Shown here one piece after another: positions 1-7,019 of a stretch of 10,268 nt of DNA. Below the pieces are notes generated by a model. It ran no database searches. It was not told the DNA's origin and saw only the letters and a list, made by a program, of their open reading frames with translations. Origin of the DNA: Planctomycetota bacterium (GTDB taxonomy: Bacteria > Planctomycetota > Phycisphaerae > UBA1845); assembly GCA_022561255.1 (NCBI GenBank), contig JADFRO010000077.1, positions 1-10,268 of the forward strand. Reading direction: 5' to 3'. Both the position numbers and the translations under genes were made by a program. Position 1 is the stretch's first letter, and each line of letters begins with the position of its first letter.

Positions 1-1
1 C

Positions 2-1828
2 TACAATAGTTGGACTCAGCAGAATCCCAATGAAGTCGTTGGGAGATTGGGCGAACCAGGATTGCATACTGCGGGAATCTCTCCGGAGACACGAGCAAAA
101 GTGATCGAAGAAAGGAAAAAAGGGACAACCATTGTCACACCCACTCCGGCTGTCCATGTCTTCGCACTTCGCCTATGCCTCCGCGATGATGCAGGCGGTA
201 TGCTCGAAGAGGCAGAAACTAACGGCTACCAGCGCGATCCCGACGTTCTCGACACCTGGTTCAGTTCCGCCTTGTGGCCATTCAGCACACTCGGCTGGCC
301 GGAGGAAACGAAAGACCTTGAGCAATACTACCCCGGTTCCGTCTTGGTCACCTCGCGCGACATCATCACCAATTGGGTCGCGCGCATGGTGATGTTCGGA
401 CTGTATGCGCGAGGCCGCGTTCCCTTCGATCACGTCTACATCCACCCGAAAATTCTCGACGGGCGCGGTGAGACGATGAGTAAGTCGAAGGGCAACGGCG
501 TCGATCCCGTCGACGTCATCCACACGCACGGTGCGGACGCCCTTCGCTACGCCATGGCTGACATGACGACCGAGACGCAGGACATCCGCATGCCGATCGA
601 ATACATCTGCCCGCACTGTAAGCGGCTGACCGATCAAGCGGTAGCGCTCAAAAACGAAGAGCAGGCTCGTAAGTCACGCGGGCAGAAGCTCGACCGTAGG
701 CTTCAACCTTCCGACTGCATTCGGATCAAATGCGTCAACAAAGAATGCGGCAAGGAATTCGCCACCCAATGGGCCGACCAGGCGCTTAAGAATGCACTCA
801 GCGTCGCGCGCGAGACCTCGGACAAGTTCGACCTCGGTCGCAACTTCTGCAACAAGCTCTGGAACGCCGCGCGCTTCGCGTTTCTGAATCTGGAGGGGAC
901 GACGTGTCAACCGCTCGACATCGCGGCGCTTCCGCCGGAGGACCGCTGGATTCTCTCGCGACTTTCACAAACCGTCCGAGCGTACCACGAGTGCATCCGC
1001 AATTACCGCTTTTCCGCCTCGGTCAAGGAATTGCGAGAGTTCTTCTGGGATTCACTCTGCGATTGGTATATCGAACTAACCAAGCCCCGGCTGGCCGGCG
1101 CTACCGAAGACCAAAAGGTGCCCCGGTCGAAAGCCGACGCCGCACGCGACCCGGCTCAGCAGATCCTCGCGTTTTGCATGGACCAGACCCTAAGACTCTG
1201 GCATCCGACGCTTCCGTTCATCACGGAGCGCCTGTGGCAACAACTCAACAAGATCGCGCCGCGTCGCGGTCTGCCCGACGCCGTCGATCTGCGAACCAAT
1301 ACGCTGCTCATCTCCGCTGACTTTCCGCCGGTTGAAGGCTACGCTTGCCTGGACGATGAGGCCGGCCTCCAAACGTTTGCGGGCTTGCAACACGCGACGC
1401 GCGGCGTCCGCGAGCTTCGCAGTAGCTGCGACGTTTCGCCCAAGGACCGCGTCACCGCAACCGTTGTCGTCCCCCAGGACAACGTGGAATCGTTCCAGCG
1501 TCTTTCCCACATCGTCCAACATATGGCGGGGATCGGAACCTTACACGTTGTATCTGCAGCCAAGCGCCCGACCAACGCCGCGAGCATCACGATCCAGGGA
1601 TTGCGAATCTACATGCACGACGTCAGCGACGACGAGGCTGAGCGCGCCCGCGCTACCAAGACGCTCGAATCGCTCGAAAAACAGATCGCCGCAAAAAAGT
1701 CGAAGCTCGGGAACGAAAAGTTCGTCAACAACGCCAAGGCCGAGGTCGTGGCCGCGGAAGGGAAGCGCCTGGCTGAACTTCTCAAGCAGCAAGTGTCAAT
1801 CCAAGAGCATCTAACGGAGTTGGGGTAG
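2..1828 (+). CDS. valS: Valyl-tRNA synthetase, C-terminal part (5' end outside window)
   Basis: Class I aminoacyl-tRNA synthetase that charges tRNA-Val in the cytoplasm. The frame is open to the left edge, so the N-terminal catalytic half with the HIGH motif lies outside. Visible are DPDVLDTWFSS (236-268) with the following SALWPFSTLGWPE typical of ValRS, and the KMSKS loop as TMSKSKGNGVDP from 473. Next come FDLGRNFCNKLWNAARF at the start of the anticodon-binding helical domain, and a C-terminal lysine-rich coiled-coil arm ending in the usual KLGNEKFVNNAKAEVV pattern. Between KMSKS and the anticodon domain is an insertion with CPHC (608-619) and CVNKEC (731-748), probably a zinc ribbon. The first lysine of KMSKS is threonine; the second lysine, usually more important, is present. 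The first ~40 codons have lower GC and do not resemble ValRS to my eye, so that edge may be a join. It converges on rpiB with 58 bases between the stops. Confidence 0.95.
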   Translation, partial: YNSWTQQNPNEVVGRLGEPGLHTAGISPETRAKVIEERKKGTTIVTPTPAVHVFALRLCLRDDAGGMLEEAETNGYQRDPDVLDTWFSSALWPFSTLGWPEETKDLEQYYPGSVLVTSRDIITNWVARMVMFGLYARGRVPFDHVYIHPKILDGRGETMSKSKGNGVDPVDVIHTHGADALRYAMADMTTETQDIRMPIEYICPHCKRLTDQAVALKNEEQARKSRGQKLDRRLQPSDCIRIKCVNKECGKEFATQWADQALKNALSVARETSDKFDLGRNFCNKLWNAARFAFLNLEGTTCQPLDIAALPPEDRWILSRLSQTVRAYHECIRNYRFSASVKELREFFWDSLCDWYIELTKPRLAGATEDQKVPRSKADAARDPAQQILAFCMDQTLRLWHPTLPFITERLWQQLNKIAPRRGLPDAVDLRTNTLLISADFPPVEGYACLDDEAGLQTFAGLQHATRGVRELRSSCDVSPKDRVTATVVVPQDNVESFQRLSHIVQHMAGIGTLHVVSAAKRPTNAASITIQGLRIYMHDVSDDEAERARATKTLESLEKQIAAKKSKLGNEKFVNNAKAEVVAAEGKRLAELLKQQVSIQEHLTELG

Positions 1829-1886
1829 GCGGGTCAACCTCAGCGACCAAACGCCCGGCCGCAGCCGCGCAGCGAGAGTATATTGC

Positions 1887-2342
1887 TTACGTCGCGCCCC
1901 GACCATTCGTCTCGAAGTCTGCGATTTTCTTCAAGCGACGTTCGTGGCGACCGCCCTCGTAATCCGTCCGTAGCCACACGTCCACGACGCGACGCATCAG
2001 CTCTTGACCTACCAAGTCGGCTGGCAGACACAGTACGTTGGCGTTGTTGTGTCGACGAGACAGCTCGGCGGTGAGCTCGTCGTGACAAAGCGCCGCACGA
2101 ATGCCGTTGACTTTGTTGGCGGCCATTGACATTCCAATTCCAGTACCGCACAAGAGAATGCCGCACTCGGTTTCCCCGCTGGAAACGGATCGTGCACCAG
2201 CCAGCGCGGTGTCGGGATAGTCGCAACTCGTCGTCCCCTCGCATCCGAAATCAACAACGCTATGTCCCAACTGGGTGAGAAAGGACTTGATCTGCTCCTT
2301 GGCGGAAAATCCGCGATGATCGCTACCGATTGCCACGTTCAT
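1887..2342 (-). CDS. rpiB: Ribose-5-phosphate isomerase B
   Basis: Interconverts ribose 5-phosphate and ribulose 5-phosphate in the non-oxidative pentose phosphate pathway; a cytosolic RpiB/LacA-LacB family enzyme. The 151-residue protein has the usual length. It shows GSDHRGF at residues 6-12 (phosphate-binding His9), the catalytic cysteine in CGTGIGM (Cys65), NKVNGIRAA, and HNNANVL with His98, equivalent to the active-site histidine of Escherichia coli RpiB. I chose the ATG at 2342 because MNVAIGSDHRG is the family N-terminus and GGAG lies 8 bases upstream; a longer frame to 2396 adds 18 unrelated residues. The ATG overlaps the TGA of the upstream fusion gene (ATGA), so translation is probably coupled. 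Family members without lactose-type genes nearby are normally RpiB, though some isomerise allose phosphate. Confidence 0.93.
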   Translation of the reverse strand: MNVAIGSDHRGFSAKEQIKSFLTQLGHSVVDFGCEGTTSCDYPDTALAGARSVSSGETECGILLCGTGIGMSMAANKVNGIRAALCHDELTAELSRRHNNANVLCLPADLVGQELMRRVVDVWLRTDYEGGRHERRLKKIADFETNGRGAT

Positions 2343-3460
2343 AGGCTCAACTCCAAAAGCCTGACTCCGAGTGCCTCTTCGATCCTTTGGGCACACCGCT
2401 CGTATTCCTCTTCACTTCCGCCGATCGGATCGGCCACGTCGCCGTCATCGAGCAACAACGATACACGCCCGGCTGCGGACGGCGCAAGAGCTTGGATCGC
2501 GGTGCTGTGCGATCGTGTCATGGCGAAAATATAATCCGATTGCTGAACCATCTCAGCCGACAATCCCGTCGACACGTGGCGCGACAAGTCGAGTCCCTGT
2601 CGAGCCATAACCGCGACGGCCTCAGGCGACGCCGCTCCGCGACCGCCCATCGTCCCGGCTGACTCTACAATGATGCCGCGACCGGAGAGCTCCTCAACCC
2701 CGCAGCCGATCTTTTGGGCGATCAACTTCTCGGCGAGGACCGCAGCCATCGGACTGCGACACGTGTTGCCGGTGCATACAAACAGCAACCTCGAAACGGC
2801 GAGTCGCTCAATAACGCCAGCGTCGTACACCCCCTCACGCAAAAGCTCGTACGATTCACCGGTGACGCGAACGATCGTTGAGGGTTTGGCATACTTGGTC
2901 GGCCCCGCGTCGATCAGCAAATCGAACTTGCCGTCCAACTCTCGCACAACGTCGTCCGCTGTACGCGGCGGCGGCTGACCGGCGCGATTCGCACTGGCGG
3001 CTACAACCGGCGCACCGACACGCGATAGAATTTCGTGTGCGACGCGGTCTTCCGGACAGCGAAGTCCTACGCTGTTGTTGTAATACATCGCCCGAGCAGC
3101 CGAGCCGTTGCGACCCGCCATGATCGCAGCGCTCGAAGGATCGGCGACGGGTAGAACCAACGTCAACGGACCGGGCCAACCCTTGCGAACGAATCGCCCC
3201 GCCATTCCCGTCAATTCGGGACCGAAGTCCGCCAGGTCTTCCGGCGACGGAATGTGGACCGTAAAACCCTTTTCGCCATCGCGCGACTTGATCTCTCGAA
3301 GCCGGGCTACCGCGGCTGAATCGTCCGCGCGAGCACCGACACCGTAAACCGTCTCCGTAGGGAAAGCGACGAGTCCGCCGCTTCGCAGAACCTCACCGGC
3401 ACGATCCATCGCCTCGCAAGGCGGTTGATCGGCGTCGACTCGGATGATTTGCGTGGCCAT
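2339..3460 (-). CDS. tsaC: Fusion: threonylcarbamoyl-AMP synthase (TsaC/Sua5) + low-molecular-weight (arginine-type) phosphatase
   Basis: Two enzymes in one 373-residue chain. Residues 1 to ~210 are a YrdC/TsaC domain, which makes threonylcarbamoyl-AMP from threonine, bicarbonate and ATP for the t6A37 modification of ANN-decoding tRNAs. It shows SGGLVAFPTETVYGVG (27-42), a KSRDGEKGF stretch (58-66), PGPLTLVL (97-103) and SANRAG (156-161). Residues ~223-373 are a low-molecular-weight phosphatase: P-loop CTGNTCRSPM with nucleophile Cys229 and Arg235, and the general acid in DPIGGSEEEY (Asp344). The P-loop has Thr233 where tyrosine phosphatases usually carry Ile. The same threonine occurs in Bacillus YwlE, where it favours phosphoarginine, so this domain may remove phosphate from protein arginine. 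ATG at 3460 is preceded by AGGG about 8 bases upstream. The stop overlaps the rpiB start. The TsaC assignment is firm; phosphatase specificity is inference. Confidence 0.92.
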   Translation of the reverse strand: MATQIIRVDADQPPCEAMDRAGEVLRSGGLVAFPTETVYGVGARADDSAAVARLREIKSRDGEKGFTVHIPSPEDLADFGPELTGMAGRFVRKGWPGPLTLVLPVADPSSAAIMAGRNGSAARAMYYNNSVGLRCPEDRVAHEILSRVGAPVVAASANRAGQPPPRTADDVVRELDGKFDLLIDAGPTKYAKPSTIVRVTGESYELLREGVYDAGVIERLAVSRLLFVCTGNTCRSPMAAVLAEKLIAQKIGCGVEELSGRGIIVESAGTMGGRGAASPEAVAVMARQGLDLSRHVSTGLSAEMVQQSDYIFAMTRSHSTAIQALAPSAAGRVSLLLDDGDVADPIGGSEEEYERCAQRIEEALGVRLLELSL

Positions 3461-3481
3461 GGCGCGTTCCCTGCGGTATCG

Positions 3482-3509
3482 AGCGTACCTGGCGGGTCAA
3501 AACTGTCAA
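3482..3509 (-). promoter_or_regulatory. Candidate sigma70-type promoter for the tsaC fusion and rpiB
   Basis: Reading the minus strand, a perfect TTGACA (3509-3504) is followed after 16 bases by TACGCT (3487-3482), which matches the -10 consensus at only three positions. Transcription would start near 3475, giving a leader of about 15 bases before the ATG at 3460. It sits in the 152-base gap that separates the fusion from the upstream membrane protein gene. Support is moderate because the -10 box is weak. Confidence 0.35.
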
Positions 3510-3527
3510 GTTTCGCGCCGCATCCGC

Positions 3528-3603
3528 CCGCCACACGGCTTACCCAACACCGACGCGTGTGGCGGTCTCGACGGTATGCCGAAACCACCAGACTTGTTGG
3601 GTA
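3528..3603 (-). repeat. Two interlocked perfect inverted repeats (possible RNA pseudoknot)
   Basis: CCGCCACACG (3528-3537) pairs perfectly with CGTGTGGCGG (3556-3565): 10 bp around an 18-base loop. TACCCAACA (3541-3549), lying inside that loop, pairs perfectly with TGTTGGGTA (3595-3603) outside it: 9 bp. The nested-outside arrangement has the topology of an H-type pseudoknot, or of two mutually exclusive hairpins. It lies between the stop of the membrane protein gene (3613) and the start of the tsaC fusion (3460). No T-run follows either stem on the minus strand, so it is not a classical intrinsic terminator. It could be a 3' end signal, a processing site or a regulatory element. Confidence 0.6.
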
Positions 3604-3612
3604 CGCCCGAAC

Positions 3613-4881
3613 CTAACGCGCCGGCGCCGCCGGTCTGCACGCCAGCACGCCGAGGATGACCGCGACAAGCGGTTCGATCGGTGCGCGGTAGCGAATTTGC
3701 ATGTGCGTCAGGTGGTAAATAAGCGAACACAAGACGACGATGGCCAGCAAACATACGACGTCGGATCCCAGCGGACGCCGCAAGAGCATGAGCCCCGCGG
3801 CGACCAAGAGTTCCAGGGACAGGAAGATCATTACAAACACTCGCTGCGTCGACCTTGGAATACCCCCGTCGCCGGGCCGCGCGTGACTGAACGCGCTTCC
3901 CGTCCAATAGTCGGCAGCGCGAATCGCCCTTAGCCAAAGGAAGCGTAGCGGATCCTTGGCGATCGCATCCTTCGCCCTTTCGCCGCACTCCGCAATAAAC
4001 GCCGTCTCGCCAATCTCGGTAATATGTTTCTGCACTTCGTCATTGTTCAAGGGGAACTGATTGGGATACACGGCCGCCCCGTCCGTATCCGCCTCCGGAC
4101 AGACACCGAGCCACAATTCAAGCATGAAACCGCTGCGGATGTACAAAAGCTGCGAGGAATGGCCGTAGTTGCGAACCGTCCAGGGCGTAATCGCCATCGC
4201 CCAACCGAGGACCGCAGCCGCCACCCCCACCGTCAAGCGCCGGTAAGTCCACGATTTGAGCCGGATCATCGGCCACAACACGATCACCGGATAGGCAATC
4301 GAAAGTGCGGGGTTTAGCATCGCCAGCGCCCCCAGCCACAGACCGAAGAAGAAAAATACGCGCCATCCGACCGGCCGCTCTGAAAGATACAAGACGAACC
4401 ACACCGTCACTCCCACCGCCAGCGTCAGCAGACTCGTATCCCAGATCACATCGGTATATCCGTACAACAATGGATTTGCCGCAGCAATCAGCGCAGCGAC
4501 CCAACCCGCACGCTCCCCACCGAGGCGACGCGCGATCAGGAACACCATAAGTACCGCAAGCGTCGTCGCGAGCGCGTTGTTCGCTTGCAGGACAAGTGTT
4601 GCGGCCGTCGTTTCGATCCCGAAGACCTTGTAGACGATCGCGACCAGCGCTACGTATGCAGGCGGCATTAAAGACGACGGGGCAAGGTTCTGCTCGTCGA
4701 GGATCATCGGGCTGACGAGTGTGCCGTGAGCGAGCAGTCGTGAGGCGGACGTGACGTATTCGCGGTAGTGATCCGGCGGCGACTCGCCGAGTGTTCCGCG
4801 ATACGCACAGAACGCGATGCGCACGGCGAACGCGGCCGTAAGCAACGCGATCAGAGCAACGTGTCTTCGATTCAACTGCAC
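3613..4881 (-). CDS. Multi-spanning membrane glycosyltransferase-like protein (GT39/ArnT/PMT type, GT-C fold)
   Basis: A 422-residue integral membrane protein with about ten hydrophobic segments (near residues 7-26, 70-90, 95-118, 124-140, 148-168, 173-206, 214-233, 346-365, 372-392 and 398-414). GT-C enzymes move a sugar from a polyprenyl-phosphate donor onto lipid or protein on the outer face of the cytoplasmic membrane. Supporting signs are the first outer loop with PPDHYREY (Asp37, Glu41, where the family places its catalytic acidic residue), PAYVALVAIVYK after it, ITPWTVRNYGHS near residue 230 (the PWxxRN signature common in this group), and a C-terminal IRYRAPIEPLVA. Donor and acceptor cannot be read. 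The start is GTG at 4881 with AGGA about 10 bases upstream and an in-frame TAG five codons upstream; no in-frame ATG lies nearby, and an ATG at 4892 is out of frame. It follows the small membrane protein gene by 74 bases and may belong to the same transcript. Confidence 0.68.
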   Translation of the reverse strand: MQLNRRHVALIALLTAAFAVRIAFCAYRGTLGESPPDHYREYVTSASRLLAHGTLVSPMILDEQNLAPSSLMPPAYVALVAIVYKVFGIETTAATLVLQANNALATTLAVLMVFLIARRLGGERAGWVAALIAAANPLLYGYTDVIWDTSLLTLAVGVTVWFVLYLSERPVGWRVFFFFGLWLGALAMLNPALSIAYPVIVLWPMIRLKSWTYRRLTVGVAAAVLGWAMAITPWTVRNYGHSSQLLYIRSGFMLELWLGVCPEADTDGAAVYPNQFPLNNDEVQKHITEIGETAFIAECGERAKDAIAKDPLRFLWLRAIRAADYWTGSAFSHARPGDGGIPRSTQRVFVMIFLSLELLVAAGLMLLRRPLGSDVVCLLAIVVLCSLIYHLTHMQIRYRAPIEPLVAVILGVLACRPAAPAR

Positions 4882-4955
4882 GCGGGCGACATCCTATCTG
4901 GTCACACCGCGCACGCTCAAGCGCGATCGGTCAACAGACGAACGATGCGCCAGAA

Positions 4956-5534
4956 TCAATCGCCGTTTACTCCGCCGCCCTGACGCTTCCTGTTGCGCAG
5001 CGCCTGGAGCACAATCCAAATCAGGACCACGGCCCCCAAACCGACCAGAGGAATGAGCTTGTCACCCGACGATTCCGGGTGGGGCAGTTCCACACCGAGA
5101 ATCGATGCCTTACGCCCGTCGGCGAACTGAATGCCGACGGCGCCCGCACGGCGCTGCGCCCCTTTCGCACTGATCTGCATCTCAAACGCAGCCGAGTGCC
5201 CGCGAACGATACCCCCCTGGCCAACGCCGGCGCGGGCGGTACAAACCCCGCGCTCAACTTTGACGCCCACGCCGACCAAACCCGTGCACTCGCGCGTCCA
5301 ACCATCCGGGACGGAGAACAGACTGGCCCGAAAATGCGGAAACTCGACGGTGACAATCGGCGACGGATCGTCGTTGGTGACAACCCAACGATACTGCTGC
5401 CCGCTGGCATCGCTCCCGCCCGTGATGGTCACGGCGACCGGGGGATCGGCGGCAACGCCTAACGCGGGCACGAGCCAAGCGGTCGCCGCCATCCTGACCG
5501 CACAGCAACTCCGTAACAAACGACCTACGATCAA
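4956..5534 (-). CDS. Uncharacterised type I membrane protein with signal peptide, coupled to the M16 protease pair
   Basis: I do not recognise a named family. The 192-residue protein has a signal peptide (Arg5, Arg8 and Arg14, hydrophobic ATAWLVPALGVA, likely cleavage near VAA/DP at residue 29). A polar, strand-rich ectodomain of about 125 residues follows, with only two cysteines after the signal (Cys83, Cys98, a likely disulfide) and the motif FPHFRASLFSVPDGW around 65-79. One hydrophobic segment (about 160-179) then leads to a basic tail RNRKRQ, so the ectodomain should face outward. Its TTG start at 5534 overlaps the TGA of the preceding M16 gene (TTGA), which indicates translational coupling. 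Starting instead at the ATG at 5492 would remove the positive residues of the signal peptide, so TTG is preferred. By context it could anchor, present substrate to, or be a substrate of the M16 pair; this is inference. Confidence 0.8.
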   Translation of the reverse strand: MIVGRLLRSCCAVRMAATAWLVPALGVAADPPVAVTITGGSDASGQQYRWVVTNDDPSPIVTVEFPHFRASLFSVPDGWTRECTGLVGVGVKVERGVCTARAGVGQGGIVRGHSAAFEMQISAKGAQRRAGAVGIQFADGRKASILGVELPHPESSGDKLIPLVGLGAVVLIWIVLQALRNRKRQGGGVNGD

Positions 5535-7018
5535 TGGCGTTTCATCGTCGTTGGATCGCGCAGTGGAAGCCTGGTAACTTTCCCGAACGAGTCGAAGCCC
5601 AGATCGGGAGCCTTGTCATGTCCGCCCTTGGCGATAACTTCAGTGTCACCGACAGCCAAGATGACCAGCTTGTCGGGATGAAGGTACTTTTTGGACACAC
5701 GAAGCACGTCCTGGGGCGTCACACGTTTCAGATTGTCGGTGTACGTTTGCCAGTAGCTCGAATCGCGGCCCGTGTACATATCGGAAACGTACGTACGCAG
5801 AAGGGCCATCTTGGTTTCAAAACGCTGCGGAAAGCTCTCAACGTAGTACGCAACGGTGTCGTCGACATCGGCCTGGGATACCATTTCGTTGCGAAGGCGC
5901 GCGATTTCATCCAGCACGATCCGCGTCGCATACGCACAGGAACCGCTCTTGCTCTGGAACCAGCAGCGGAAACTACCACGATAGTAAGCCCCCTGGCCGA
6001 AGCGGCTACCCGTGTTGTACGCCAGCCCTTCGTCGGATCGGACCTTGGCAACGAGCCGCGAGCGGAATCCCGACGCACCGAGAATCCCGTTCATCACGAT
6101 TAGCGGAAACTCGTCGGGCGAACCTCTCTTGATACCGAGATGTCCCACGGAGACGCGCCCCTGATTCACCTCGTCTTTCTGTAGAAGGTAGACACCCGGT
6201 GTGGGCTCATGATTGGGGGCAGCGAAGGTCTTGGGAGCACGAGCACCCGCCGGCCAACCGCCGAAGGCAACGTCAAGCTTCTTGAGCATGGCCCCGCGAT
6301 CAAAATCGCCCGCGACGGCGATGATCATGTTGCCCGGGTGGATGTACCTGTGGTGATACCGGATCAAGTCTTCACGCCTAATGTTCTCGATGCTCTGCGT
6401 CGTAGGATAGCGATTGCTGAAATGATCCTCGCCGTTCATAAGAAACGACCACTCATTCCGCTCGATGCTGCCGGTCGAGTCGTTTCGCCGCTTAATGTTC
6501 TGTAGCTGACGCTCCTTGGCCAGCCGGAATCGATCCTCGTCGAACCTGGGGTAGCGCAGGATGTCGATGACCAGTTCCAGCGCCGCATCGATGTCCTTGG
6601 AAAGAAGCGATACAGTCACCGATCCTCGCGTCTCGCCGATCCGCGAGGAGACCCGCGCCGCAAGAAACTCGATACGCTCGTCCAATTCCTCCGGCGTCAG
6701 ATCCTGCGTTCCACCGTCGCGAAGCTGCTCGCCAACCAGCGACGCCAGACCAGCCTTGTCCGCCGGGTCGAACGCGCCGGCAGCGCGAAGCGTGACGGTC
6801 AGATCGAATGTGGGAAGCATGCGATCTTCACCGATGAAGACCGTAATGCCGTTTGCCAACGTCGCGTGAAACTCCGACGCCGGTGGCAACTGATAGTCGA
6901 GCTTGGGATACTTCAGATCGTTGGGGTGTTGCGGGATACTGCCGATTCCGTCCGCGCGGACTGTAGCCGTTAGCGCAACCAGTCCGATCAGCATTCGTGT
7001 GTTGAGTTTCGTAAACAT
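5531..7018 (-). CDS. M16B peptidase-like subunit without zinc site (pseudo-protease partner)
   Basis: A 495-residue insulinase/pitrilysin-family protein with two M16 halves. The place of the HxxEH zinc motif reads GLASLVGEQ, so His, Glu and His are replaced by Ser93, Gly96 and Glu97, and the subunit cannot hold catalytic zinc. The C-terminal half has RSDEGLAY (Arg327, Tyr334), the Arg/Tyr pair that inactive partners of heterodimeric M16B proteases use to bind substrate backbone. RYHHRYIHPGNMIIAVAGDF around residue 220 is the usual end of the first domain. A signal peptide (MFTKLNTRMLIGLVALTATVRA) places it outside the cytoplasmic membrane. I chose ATG at 7018, with AGGAG about 10 bases upstream and one base after the stop of the catalytic gene. 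An upstream TTG at 7054 would bury the signal peptide behind 12 polar residues. Its stop overlaps the start of the next gene. Confidence 0.92.
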   Translation of the reverse strand: MFTKLNTRMLIGLVALTATVRADGIGSIPQHPNDLKYPKLDYQLPPASEFHATLANGITVFIGEDRMLPTFDLTVTLRAAGAFDPADKAGLASLVGEQLRDGGTQDLTPEELDERIEFLAARVSSRIGETRGSVTVSLLSKDIDAALELVIDILRYPRFDEDRFRLAKERQLQNIKRRNDSTGSIERNEWSFLMNGEDHFSNRYPTTQSIENIRREDLIRYHHRYIHPGNMIIAVAGDFDRGAMLKKLDVAFGGWPAGARAPKTFAAPNHEPTPGVYLLQKDEVNQGRVSVGHLGIKRGSPDEFPLIVMNGILGASGFRSRLVAKVRSDEGLAYNTGSRFGQGAYYRGSFRCWFQSKSGSCAYATRIVLDEIARLRNEMVSQADVDDTVAYYVESFPQRFETKMALLRTYVSDMYTGRDSSYWQTYTDNLKRVTPQDVLRVSKKYLHPDKLVILAVGDTEVIAKGGHDKAPDLGFDSFGKVTRLPLRDPTTMKRH

Positions 7019-7019
7019 A

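Noticed and set aside
1829..1886. Bidirectional terminator between valS and rpiB
   Set aside because: The 58 bases contain GC-rich words around CGGCCGCAGCCG but no convincing stem followed by a T-run on either strand.
2343..2396. Longer rpiB start at 2396
   Set aside because: The extra 18 residues are outside the family, and the ATG at 2342 has GGAG upstream and the ATGA overlap.
3559..3933. + strand frame of 124 codons over the end of the membrane protein gene
   Set aside because: Antisense shadow with low-complexity Arg/Pro content and no start signals.
4882..4920. Promoter before the membrane glycosyltransferase-like gene (TTGAGC, 18 bases, TAGGAT)
   Set aside because: Both boxes match only four of six and the start point would fall almost on the GTG; the AGGA in it is more likely the ribosome binding site. 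Read-through from the M16 group is the simpler view.
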